Below the pieces are notes generated by a model. That model did not search any database, had not been told where the DNA came from, and saw only the letters and a list, made by a program, of their open reading frames with translations. Below are positions 21,345-31,963 of a DNA stretch of 64,000 nucleotides, piece by piece (the stretch's first letter is position 1; the number at the start of each line of letters is the position of its first letter). The translations under genes were made by a program, and so were the position numbers. Source of the DNA: Saussurea involucrata (Eukaryota; Streptophyta; Magnoliopsida; Asterales; Asteraceae); NCBI GenBank assembly GCA_033807775.1, contig CM066327.1, positions 77,320,795 through 77,384,794 of the forward strand, read 5' to 3'.

Positions 21345-22307
21345 TGTTTGGGCAAAAAATCACGTCGCTCGACCGCGATCAAAACAAGTAAGACGCATGT
21401 CCTAAGCTCTATCTTGTATTAAGATAAGGTCTCAACAAGAACCCAAAAAACATCCGTTGTCTCCCGTAAAAGGTAAGTCGTACGTCCCCCATGACGCTCG
21501 ACCATAGCATCGCCTGTCCCGTACGACCATCGCGTAAGATCACTGCACCTTCGACCAAAGCTAACGTTAACCTTGACTGTTACGTTTGTTAAGTATTTAA
21601 TGCAGGAGTCAAAGCCATTAACAGCAAGCAGCCGTAACGGACGAAGAACATTATGGATAATCACTCCGGCAACCGTTTCCAGCCGTTGTAGCCGTTGATC
21701 AAAGCATTAATGGAGCTAATTAATGACGCGAAGACTATAAATACTAAGCTAAGTCTTCACATCAAGGATCATCAGTTAACATCTGATACACATCAGCAAT
21801 CATCAGCGAACATCACCGAACAACAGAGAAAAACATTCAAGCTCATAGCTAAGAACCCTCAAACTCTGGAAATCAAGTACTGAGAGCCAGAACCCTACAG
21901 CGAACTCAAGAACACTCGAAGAAAAGCTCAAGTCATCGCTCTCGACGCACGTCAACAGCTTTCGACCAACAGTTGTTTACACTTTGTATTCACACGACAA
22001 ACACTTGTTTTCACGTTCAAACACTTATACTTTACATTTCGAAGCATTTTCTTCATTTGTATTGTAATCATCGTACGACCGACGCCAGTACCAAGGACAT
22101 CGCCCATGATTGGCGACCATAGTGCAGCGACGACACCCCCTGTCGTCCGCAGGTTTTTTCCTCGATTGAGGTTTTTCCAGTGTCATCAAATCCCTTGTTT
22201 CTTTATTTTTATCCTCATCGCACGTTTCGTCGAAAGATTCTTTCTTTAGTTGTTTAAGTCCACATCGACCTTAAGTTGTCCCTTTGGTGCGCTTTTTGGC
22301 ATTAACA
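21345..22307 (+). repeat. 3' LTR of Tat-like A
   Basis: 963 bp partner of 14608-15570. It is preceded by a polypurine tract ending TTTGGGGGCAAAC (21332-21344). Confidence 0.9.
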
Positions 22308-22800
22308 ATGACCGGAGCATATCTTTGAGGGTTTGTATCGTCCTCTCACTTTGCCCATCCGTTTGGGGATGGTAGGTCGTACTTAGCTTCACCTTCGTTC
22401 CCAATTCCCTTTGGAAGCTAGCCCAAAAATTCGAAGTGAATCGGCTATCTCTATCGGACACGATGGATAATGGCACTTCGTGCCTCGACACGAACTCATT
22501 GAGGTAAAGTCTTGCTTGCTTGTGCAAAGGCAACGTCTCCCTCATTGCTAAAAAGTGCGCACTCTTAGTCAAATGGTCCACAATCACCCAAATGGTGTCA
22601 TAACCCTGCAAGGTCTTTGGTAGCTTTGTCACGAAATCCATGGTGACATTGTCCCATTTCCATTCCGGAATATTCAAGAAGTAAATCACGATTACCGCCA
22701 ATTTTCGGCACCCAAATCCAGCCTTGGAAGAGTTTAAGGCTGCGACTATCTTCCGTTAATAGCTCTCGTTGCTTCACCATAACTTCGGCCTTAAGGTTTT
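22308..22800 (-). pseudogene. Tekay-like integrase, catalytic core with zinc finger deleted
   Basis: The minus-strand core has the three acidic catalytic positions in NVTMDFVTKLP, VSDRDSRFTSNFW and DGQSERTIQTLKDM, together with WVIVDHLTKSAHF. The segment before it (GWIWVPKIGGNRDLLLE, about 22695-22745) runs directly into the codons for EWKWDN in another frame. The usual H-H-C-C zinc-binding region of about 60 residues is therefore missing, through a deletion that also shifts the frame. Tat-like A then interrupts the gene at 22307; the rest is at 13896-14602. Confidence 0.8.
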
Positions 22801-22804
22801 CTTC

Positions 22805-24212
22805 TCAAAGTGCCTCCAATTGACTTGCTTTGATGCTTGCCATCAAACTTGATATCACATCGATTTGGTTGAGGTTTAGCTTAATCCCACCCCCGTGGTC
22901 CTTTCGGCTCAAGGCATCCGCCACTACGTTAGCTTTCCCGGGATGGTAGAGTAGTTCACAATCATAATCCTTCAAAAGTTCGAGCCACCTCCGCTGTCTC
23001 ATGTTTAGTTCTTTTTGGTCGAAGATATACTTGAGGCTTTTGTGAGCGGTATAAAGAGTGCACTTCGTCCCGTACAAATAGTGTCGCCACAATTTCAAGG
23101 CAAAGACTACCGCCGCCAACTCCAAATCATGAGTCGGGTAATTCTTCTTGTGGTCCTTTAGTTGTCGTGACGCATAAGCTATCACCTTCCCCCTTTGCAT
23201 TAATACACAACCGAGTCCCATTTTTGAAGCGTCGCTATAAACCACAAAGTCTTCCGATCCTTCGGGTAAGGATAATATTGGTGCTTCACACAATTTCTTT
23301 TTTAGCGTTTCGAAAGCTTGCTCTTAAACAGTTGTCCACACAAATTTAACCTTTTTCCTTGTCAACGAAGTAAGCGACGTAGAAATCTTTGAGAAGTCTC
23401 AAATAAACCGTCGGTAATATCCGGCTAGGCCCAAGAAGCTTCTGATTTCCGTTGGGCTCGTGGGCGATTTCCAATTTGTCATGGATTCAACCTTTGCCGG
23501 GTCAACCTTCACCCCGTCTTGAGACACCACATGTCCCAAGAATTGGACTTCTCGTAACCAAAATTCAGATTTTGAGAATTTAGCATATAATTTTTCCTTT
23601 CGAAGAACTTCCAACACCTCTCGTAAATGTCGAATATGCTCGGCCCCTTCTCTAGAGTAGATCAAGATATCGTCGATAAAGACTATTACCGACTTGTCCA
23701 AGAATGGACGTCACACACGGTTCATTAGGTCCATAAACACGGCCGGTGCGTTTGTCAATCCGAACGGCATCACCAAAAATTCATAGTGTCCATACCGCGT
23801 CCGAAAAGCCGTCCTCGGAATGTCGCTTTCTTTTAATCTTACTTGGTGGTATCCGGACCTCAAATCGATTTTGGAGAAACAACTTGCCCCTTGTAGTTGG
23901 TCAAAGATATCGTCAATACGGGGAAGCGGGTACTTATTCGTGATCGTCACCTTGTTCAATTCTCGGTAATCAATGCACATTCGCATCGATCCATCCTTCT
24001 TTTTCGCAAACAAAACTGGAGCTCCCCAAGGCGACGAGATCGGCCGTATAAATCCCTTCTCTAACAATTCTTGTAGTTGCGACATCATTTCTTGCATTTC
24101 GGTTGGAGCCAATCGGTACGGAGCACGTGCAATCGGAGTCGCTCCCGGAGTAAGGTCAATATGGAATTCCACTTGTCGTTCCGGTGGCAAACCGACTAAA
24201 TCCTCCAGAAAA
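22805..24212 (-). pseudogene. Tekay-like reverse transcriptase and RNase H
   Basis: One minus-strand frame. The RT motifs are PYRLAPTEMQEM, ISSPWGAPVLFAKKKDGS, RMCIDYRELNKVT, LRSGYHQVRL, MPFGLTNAPAVF and the catalytic FIDDILIYS (about 23650-23690). FLGHVVSQDGVKVDP and FLGLAGYYRRF come next. RNase H follows with VYSDASKMGLGCVLMQ and YPTHDLELAAVVFALKLWRHYLYG, then ADALSRKDHG. Stops are TGA at 23711 (usual Cys), TGA near 23399 and TAA near 23320. The reading frame continues across the copia insertion: YSDI on the right flank (37119-37130) joins FLEDLVGLPPE here. Confidence 0.9.
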
Positions 24213-24217
24213 ATATC

Positions 24218-25197
24218 TGTTGATCCAAACCCTCAGTGATTTGATAATGACCCTCTCTTAAATACTTAGTGAAAATTGTAAGTAAACAATATATATCAGA
24301 GTTTCACTATCGCTGATAAGTACTAAGATCTTCCAGTACCGCTGATAGGAACTCTCGCTCTTTAAGATAAACATTCAGCGAAACTGTTCATCATAAATGC
24401 TCTGAGTCTGTTCAGTCATTATGATGATCGCTGATAAATTAGTTGTTTACTTATGATCCCTGAAGACAAGTTTCACGTCAACAAAGGTTCTACGCTGAAG
24501 TCGAAGATCAAGCTCAAGAACCAGCGACAAGTCTCCTAATGAACTGATGCGGATCAGCGAAGACTCAGATCTATCCACTCAACGTAAAGTATCAAATACA
24601 AGACCTCAGCTATCGCTGAACTTTATCATCTGCTGAATAGTAAATGATAATCGCTGAATCAACGAAAGCTGATCATGAAGTCCTCCGTACAAAGTAGTTT
24701 TGTCTTAACCACCCTTGCACGACTCCGTACGAAATGTCAGAAAAGAACCTCCGACTGTCTGAAATCGTACAACCACTCTGATACTACACTGTTCATCCAT
24801 ACGGCTACTAAGGTTGTCAACAAATGTCAATGACATGCAACCAACCAGCTGATGACACGTGTAAAGTATATACTGACTTGTATTAAATGCATGCAGTATA
24901 TAAAGAGATGAACTCACTTCATTTTGAAGTAACTTGCTAACTCTGGACAAGTTCATATCTCTTATCTCAAGATAGGTTATTATTAGTAATTTCCTTATCT
25001 TTCTTAGTGCAAGAAACCTTAGTGTTCCAACTTGTTTAGATTTAGGTTTATCCTTAATCTTGTCTCCGCAACAAGCTGTAAATTGTTAATGATTTATCAA
25101 TAAACAATTTAGAAAAGTAAAATCTGTGTGTTTGTATTCAACCCCCCCCCCCCCCCCCCCCCCTTCTACAAACTTGTGTAGGCCTTCGGGACCAACA
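24218..25197 (+). repeat. 5' LTR of the SIRE-like copia element
   Basis: 980 bp, TGTTGATCC...ACCAACA. The TATA box TATATAAA is at 24897-24904, with CACGTG (24856-24861) 36 bp upstream. The LTR contains eight copies of CGCTGA or TCAGCG (24311, 24340, 24375, 24429, 24493, 24554, 24614, 24652). A 22-C run lies at 25142-25163. Confidence 0.95.
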
Positions 25198-25199
25198 AG

Positions 25200-25211
25200 T
25201 GGTATCAGAGC
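25200..25211 (+). other. Primer binding site of the SIRE-like copia element
   Basis: TGGTATCAGAGC, two bases after the LTR end: an exact match to the usual initiator-Met site. Confidence 0.95.
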
Positions 25212-25277
25212 AGATTTGTTTAATCTCATAAACAAGATCTAATCTAAGATATTTCTCTTCCTTGCTATTATCTGAAA

Positions 25278-27695
25278 ATGGCCTCCCACACAAACACAAA
25301 TTATATAGACAATGGTTCTCTTGCAAAACCACCTAGATTTTCCAGAGATAACTTCAATTTATGGAAAAATAGGATGATGCTCTTCTTAGAAGGTGTAGAC
25401 CCTACTATGACCTACTATCTTGAAAACGGCCCACACATCCCTGTAACAATTGATCCTTTAGTTCCAGCCACTGCAACTAGAGCTGCTATTCCAGAAAGGC
25501 TGATTCCAAAGGAAATACACATGTGGACCGATGAAGATAAGAAGAAAGTGGCTATAGATACAAAAGCCAGATCCATACTATCCATGGCCCTTCCTGACGA
25601 AGTCTACCATTCCGTCATGAACCTGAAGTCATCAAAAGCCATGTGGGACACAATATGTTTTCAGTATGAAGGAACGTCTGAAGTCCAGGACTCAAGAAAG
25701 ATCAACCTGGTAAGACAATACGAAAGCTTCATTTCTGGTAAGAATGAAACTCTCTCTGAAGTTCACCAACGTTTTAATTGTTTAATTATAGATCTAAAAA
25801 CTGTTGGTAAGGAATATTCTAACTTTGAAGTGCTGACAAAGTTTCTAGAATGTTTACCTGAAAGCTGGGACAATTATTCCATGTGTCTCAAGCTGTCAAA
25901 GGATCTTAAATCAATGACCCTTTCAACCTTATATGGTACATTGCTGAATCATGAGCAATCTAGCCATCTTAAGAAGAATCTTGTAAAAGATTCCAAAAGC
26001 ACTCCTGTTGCTTTAATCTCAGAAGAACCTTCTACTCAGCGACCCTCGGTCACTATCACTGAGTTAGAAAGTAACTCTGAAAGGTCATCAGACTCTGATT
26101 CTTCAGATGATGATGAATCCTTGGCTCTCCTAACTAAAAAGTTCAGGAGATTCGCCAAGAAGAAAATGTCTAGAAAGAACAAACCTCTTTCCATAACTGA
26201 CAAGCCTAAATCATCAGCTTTTGTTGATAAGGCTACTGCTACTTGTTTCAACTGCGAAAAGACAGGTCATTTCGCTAATGAGTGTAGGTCAAAGAAAATC
26301 ATGAGACCTTCAGCTTTCTCAAAGAAATCCTTTGTTCCAAGGAATAAAGATGACAAATACTCAAAGCTGAAGGAGAAGTATGCAAAGCTGAAAAGCTTTA
26401 AGAAGAAAGGAAAAGGCCTGATGGCTGACTATGATTGGGCTGCTTCTGATGAAGAAGCATCATCATCTGACTCTGAAGATGATGAAGCAAATCAATGTCT
26501 CATGGCCAAAATTGAAGAAGAGGAAGAAAGTTCAGACATTCCCTCCACTTCAACATCTGCCATTCAGGTATCACCTTCTTTCTTTACCAATATTTCAAAT
26601 ATTGATGAAGCTGATAGTCTCCGTAAGATCGATCTCTTGACTAGAAGTTTATACGAAGCCATGAACGGCAAAACTGTGGTTGAAAACCAAAATCTTGATC
26701 TCGCTGAAAAGCTTAAAAACTGCCACCTTCAAATAGAAAAGCTTTCTAAAATTGAAGATGATTTTAAAGATCAAGTCTATTTAAATCAGCTAGTCAAAAT
26801 CGAACGAGCAGAAGCTATCGCTGCATTAAAAGCTGAACAAGCTACTGTTGAAGGATGGTGTAATTCTTCAACAAAGATCACTGAGATAATTAAGGCTCAG
26901 ATTCCTCTGAGTGATAAACGTGGTCTGGGTTATAAATATGATACTCCAAAACTAACCACTGAACATTCAATGCTTAAATTTGGAACGTTCGTATCCTCAG
27001 TCGCTGACACTTCATCATCTTAGTGCTCCTCGTCCATTACACCAATACCTGAGGAAACTCCTACCTCCTCAAAAGGTAAGGAGAAAATGGTTTATTCAAA
27101 ACCTACCTCTGTCTCTAAAGACAAAGGTAAAGGAATTGTTATTTATCAAAATCCTCAGAAGGGTACCTTAGTACCAAAGCTGAATGCTTTTAAAGCCTCA
27201 GTGACCAACCCCTCTGGATCTAGAAAGCTGATCTCTGGATCTATTCAGCGATCTACTCCTAGACTCAGAGTGGATGTCCTTGGTAAGAAATCTGAAGAAC
27301 TGAATGTTCGTCCCATTTCTAAAGCCAATAGTTTACTTGGTGCTGGCACTTCTAATTCTAAATTAAAAGCTCAGCATACAAGTGGTCCGAGAACTACTTT
27401 TAGTTATAGGAAATGTTATCACTGTGGACTTACCGATCATATTGCAAGTAAGTGCCCCACAGCCACCAAAGCTGAAAAGATAGCTAAGGTGAAGATTGCC
27501 CCCAAGGCAAAGAAGACCAACCCTGGTGCAAATCAGGTCAAGGTGACTCCTACCACTGAGGTTAAGAAATTAACCAAAGTGAAGAAAGACAAAGCTGAAT
27601 CTTCAAATGCTGTGAAGACCGCTGAACCTTCCATTCCAACTACTTCCACTGACAAACGTGTATACATGGTTAAGTGGGTACCTAAGAAAAACTAA
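25278..27695 (+). pseudogene. Gag of the SIRE-like copia element
   Basis: Starts MASHTNTNYIDNGSLAKPP at ATG 25278. The UBN2/gag-type domain follows (FSRDNFNLWKNRMMLFLEG, SMALPDEVYHSVM, MWDTICFQYEG, LVRQYESF, LTKFLECLPESWDNY). Then come an acidic Ser/Asp region and a zinc knuckle CFNCEKTGHFANEC (about 26247-26288). A long Lys-rich and coiled-coil stretch and a second knuckle CYHCGLTDHIASKC (about 27415-27456) complete it. An in-frame TAG at 27021-27023 breaks it, and it ends KWVPKKN with TAA at 27693-27695. Gag forms the cytoplasmic particle. It shares the frame with pol, separated only by this stop and a splice-acceptor-like TTGTATTGCAG. Confidence 0.9.
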
Positions 27696-27713
27696 TCTTC
27701 CTTTGTATTGCAG

Positions 27714-30700
27714 GTTAAGAAGGGTATCTGGTATCTCGATAGCGGATGCTCTAGACACATGACTGGTAAGAAAAACCTGCTCGCTGAATACAAGGAAGAG
27801 AAGGGTCCCTCTGTGACTTTCGGTGGAAATGGAAAAGGACACACCCGAGGGTATGGTGTACTTTCAAATGGTACAACCTCCTTCAGAAGAGTCGCATATG
27901 TTGAAGGGCTGAAGCATAATCTTCTGAGCATCAGTCAGCTTTGCGACATGGATAACAAAGTGATTTTCACTAAGGAATCCTGCTTTGTCTTTGACAAAAA
28001 GGAGAAGATAGCTCTCAGCGGTTATCGTTTGGAAGATGTTTATGTAATAAACATGGACTCAACAACCACTGAGAACTCATGTTTCTTCTCAAAGGCATCT
28101 TCTGATGTTAACTGGCTATGGCACAAGAGGCTCTCGCATCTAAATTTCAAGACACTGAATACTCTTTCCTCCAAAGAGTTAGTCACTGATCTACCTCATC
28201 ATTCATACGCCAAAGAGCCTTTATGTTCAGCGTGTGAAAAAGGGAAGCAGACCAAGGCAAGCTTCAAGTCAAAGCAAGTCTCCTCAGTGTCATCTCCTCT
28301 ACAACTACTCCATATGGATTAGTTTGGCCCCGTTAACAAACAATCCATCGCTGGAAAGAAATATACGCTGGTCATAGTTGATGAATTCTCTCGTTACACA
28401 TGGGTAATGTTTCTCCGTTCTAAGAGTGACACCCCTGAAGAACTCATCACCTTTGTTCGGAAGATGGAAACTCTGAACAATATGACTGTTCGCTCAATAA
28501 GGAGTGATCATGGAACTGAATTCAAAAACAGTTCTCTTGATTCCTTCCTTGAGAGTAAGGGTATTTCTCACAACTTTTCGTCAGTGAGAACACCACAACA
28601 AAATGGAGTCGCTGAAAGAAGAAATAGAACAATTATTGAAGCTGCACGTTCAATGCTCAGCGATTCTCACCTGCCTACTCAGTTTTGGGCAGAAGCTGTC
28701 AACACTGCTTGCTTTACGCAAAACAGGTCGTTGATAGTTAAAAGATTCAAAAAGACAGCCTATGAACTTTTTCATGGGAGAAAGCCTTCAATCAGCTTTC
28801 TTCACATCTTTGGATGTCAGTGTTTCATACTGAACAACAGAGATGCCCTTGGAAAGTTTGATCCTAAGGCTGATGATGGAATCTTTCTTGGATACTCCTC
28901 AGTCTCCAAAGCCTTCAGAGTCTTCAACTGTAGAAGACAAACTGTAGAAGAAACTATTCACGTCACGTTTGACGAATCCCGTTCAGCGAACTCTAAACCG
29001 TCCGCTGATACTGAAGAACTGAATCAATGGATGTTTTCTCATCTTGGTGATTCAGAAGAAGTTCCCACTCATGCTTACACCTTAGAAAATGATGGTCCTC
29101 CTATCATTCCAAATATGCAGAATAGTGAAGCCGAAACATCTTGGGTCTCAGCTGTGCCTATAAACACTATACCTGCAGTTGATCCAAATGTCTCAGAAAT
29201 TCCGTCTATTTCTCAGCAATCAGTGAATGAAGTGACAAATGCAAACATTCCTCTCTTAGCTGATAATCCAGAAGTAGCTGAAGCCTCGTCTTCAGTTTCT
29301 CCAGTTCAGACTGAGTCAGCGACGTATGCTCCGACTCAGCGATGGACTGTAAATCACCCAATCGATCAAATTCTTGGTGATCCCAACGCTGGTATTCAGA
29401 CTCGTAGAAGTGCAGGTAATATTTGTTTATTTGTTAACTTTATTTCTCTAACTGAACCAAAGAAAATAGATGATGCCCTCAGAGATCCAAACTGGGTCAG
29501 CGCTATGCAAGAAGAGCTGACTGAATTCGAAAGAAACAAAGTTTGGAAACTCGTTCGTAGACCAACTGACAAAACGGTGATAGGCACTAAATGGGTCTAT
29601 CGAAACAAGTTAGACGAACATGGTACTGTAACTCGCAACAAAGCTCGTCTTGTTGCTCAGGGATACAGACAAGAGGAAGGCATAGATTATGACGAAACTT
29701 TTGCTCCTGTAGCAAGACTCGAATCTATTCGTCTTTTCTTAGCATATGATGTACACAAAAACTTCACTGTACATCAGATGGATGTTAAGTCAGCGTTTCC
29801 GAATGGAAAGCTGAATGAAGAAGTGTATGTGGAACAACCTCCAGGATTCTCAGATCCTAAGCGTCCAGGTTATGTTTATAAACTGGACAAGGCACTTTAT
29901 GGCTTAAAGCAAGCTCCTCGTGCATGGTATGATACTCTCTCTACTTATCTCCATATTGAAAAATTTGAGAGAGGTAAGATTGACAAAACTCTATTTTTTA
30001 GAAAAGTGAAAGGTCATATCATTTTAGTTCAAATATATGTTGATGACATTATATTTGGTTCTACTAACCCTGAGCTTTGTACTCGTTTCGCTGATAGAAT
30101 GAAAGATGAGTATAAAATGAGCATGATGGGTGAACTAACATATTTCCTTGGTCTTCAGATTAAGCAAACTGAAAAAGGAACTTTCATTAACCAGGGAAAA
30201 TATGTTAAAGATATGCTGAAGAAATTCGACTTAACTGAAAGTTCAGCTATGAAAACCCCTATGGCACCACCGCTGACACTTGATAAGGACACAAAGGGTG
30301 TTCCTGTCAATGTCACGCTGTACTGTGGGATGATCGGCTCACTATTGTATCTTACAGCTAGCCGACCCGATATTATGTTTGCAACATGTCTGTGCGCACG
30401 ATATCAAGCTGAACCTAAGATATCCCATATGAAAGCTGTAAAGCGAATCTTTCGATATCTTAAGGGTACAGCGAATCTAGGTCTTTGGTATCCCAAAGAC
30501 TCAGGATTCGATCTAACCGCCTATTCAGACAGTGATTTTGCAGGTTGAAAAATGGATAGGAAAAGCACCACAGGAGGATGTCAGCTCCTGGGTGGAAAGC
30601 TGGTAAGTTGGACAAGTAAGAAGAAAAACTCAGTGTCCACTCCCACAGCTGAAGCTGAATATGTAGCCGCTGGAAGCTGTTGTTCTCAAGTCTTGTGGAT

Positions 30701-30983
30701 GAGAAATCAGCTACTAGACTATGATCTTCAGCTCTCCAAAATTCCAATCTATTGCGACAGCACAAGTGCCATCGCTATAGCAAACAATCCAGTGCTACAC
30801 TCAAAGACAAAACACATAGAAATCAGATATCATTTTATCAGAGATCATGTGATGAATGGTGATATAGAACTTCATTTTATCCCAACTGATTATCAGTTAG
30901 CTGATTTATTTACCAAACCTCTTGATGAGACAAGATTCAACTTTCTCATCAGCGAGCATGGAATGCTGAACTTTGAAGGGTAA
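27714..30983 (+). pseudogene. Pol of the SIRE-like copia element (protease, integrase, RT, RNase H)
   Basis: The protease starts VKKGIWYLDSGCSRHMTG. The integrase has the H-H-C-C finger (LWHKRLSHLNF, LCSACEKGK) and the catalytic residues in VIVDEFSRYTWV, RSDHGTEFKN and PQQNGVAERRNRT. The RT has LVAQGYRQEEGIDYDETF, QMDVKSAFPNG (usually AFLNG), LKQAPRAWYD and catalytic YVDDIIFGS (about 30038-30064). RNase H has YSDSDFAG, STPTAEAEYVAAG and CDSTSAIAIANNP, ending at 30983 (GMLNFEG). Stops: TAG at 28320 (LLHMD-stop-FGPV, usually Leu) and TGA at 30546 (AG-stop, usually Cys). The rest is one open frame with all catalytic residues visible. It makes the cDNA and integrates it. Confidence 0.95.
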
Positions 30984-31963
30984 AATCTTCAGCGATTCAC
31001 ATTAATCAGCGAAAGGATAAAATCAACTCGTATAACCTATTCTATCATCCTCTCTCTGAATAAAAATGGTTAAACTGATATCCAGGTATGTTTTCTCTCT
31101 CTGACAGACGCATGAAAATGCAAGAATTCAAAAACAAATGCATCGCTGAATATCTCTTCCTTAACAGCGATAATTTGAAAGTTCTTAAAACCTTCACTGA
31201 TATTTTCTATTCAGTGCTTCATGTTTTTCAAAAGAGTCCCTGAGTTTTTCAAAACCTCAGAGACATCCTAAAAGAATGTGAAAGGACAGTTGTGACGTCA
31301 TTGCAAAGGATAACACCAGGCACGATTTCTTTCTGACACATGTTTGCAAGTTTCGCTCCAACTTCCAATCAAATGCAAACACGTGTCCGTGTCATGATGA
31401 AAACCTTTTCCCGCTCAAGGTTTTCTCTCTCTAAAACTCCCTATATAAACAACTCTTGGTTTATATTTGTCTTTTACGCGAACAATCTTCCTCCGCAAGA
31501 AAGAATCCTCTGTTGCATTTGTGCTCTCAAAAACCTCAAGAACTGTTCATCATCTTCTTTATCAAAACATCAAGGTTAATATGTTCTTATCTATTATCAA
31601 ATGCGTATAACTTGTTTTCGATCTTCTCTTTGTTTTAACAAGATCAAACAAAAGAACTTTGTAAAATAAAATCATTTCTTTCATGGTTTTATGAACACAA
31701 CCATTTCATGGTTGTTCTTCAAGTTTTAAATCTAAATCTTAAACTTGTTCTTCATTCGTATCCAGTTTTCTTTTAGAAACTGGAATACAAGACTTTATGG
31801 GTTTTACATTTCATTTCAAAAATCATGAAAAACCCTAATCTTCATTAAGACATTTATGTCTGAATGAAATGGACAAAATTCGAACAATCTTAATAGAAAT
31901 TCTTTCCATACTAAGACAATTCTTATTTGTTAACATCTTTGGTTGAACTGATAATACAGTGAA
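30984..31963 (+). promoter_or_regulatory. Pol-ORF3 spacer with internal promoter-like module
   Basis: No gene. It has CACGTG at 31380-31385 and TATATAAA at 31442-31449, about 510 bp before the ORF3 start. G-box-like core then TATA mirrors the LTR promoter (24856 and 24897). The second SIRE-like element has a TATA at 62007-62013, 115 bp before its ORF3. This suggests a separate ORF3 transcript. Confidence 0.5.

Larger units (their letters stand above)
14608..22307 (+). mobile_element. Tat-like Ty3-gypsy element A (gag-protease only, plus antisense gene)
   Basis: LTRs 14608-15570 and 21345-22307 are both 963 bp, begin TGTTTGGGC and end GGCATTAACA, and differ at about 28 positions by eye (about 3%). 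The duplication ATGAC is at 14603-14607 and 22308-22312. It sits inside the Tekay-like integrase. Sense coding capacity is gag-protease (15672-18014). RT, RNase H and integrase are absent. A four-exon gene lies on the opposite strand at 18642-20944. Confidence 0.9.

Noticed and set aside
27076..27713. Intron from AAAAG|GTAAGG in gag to the pol acceptor
   Set aside because: The donor is good, but the 638-nt length does not restore frame, so I keep only the acceptor-like signal as an observation.
31340..31579. 79-codon ORF before ORF3
   Set aside because: Overlaps the promoter-like spacer and has no similarity to the spacer of the second SIRE-like element at protein level.
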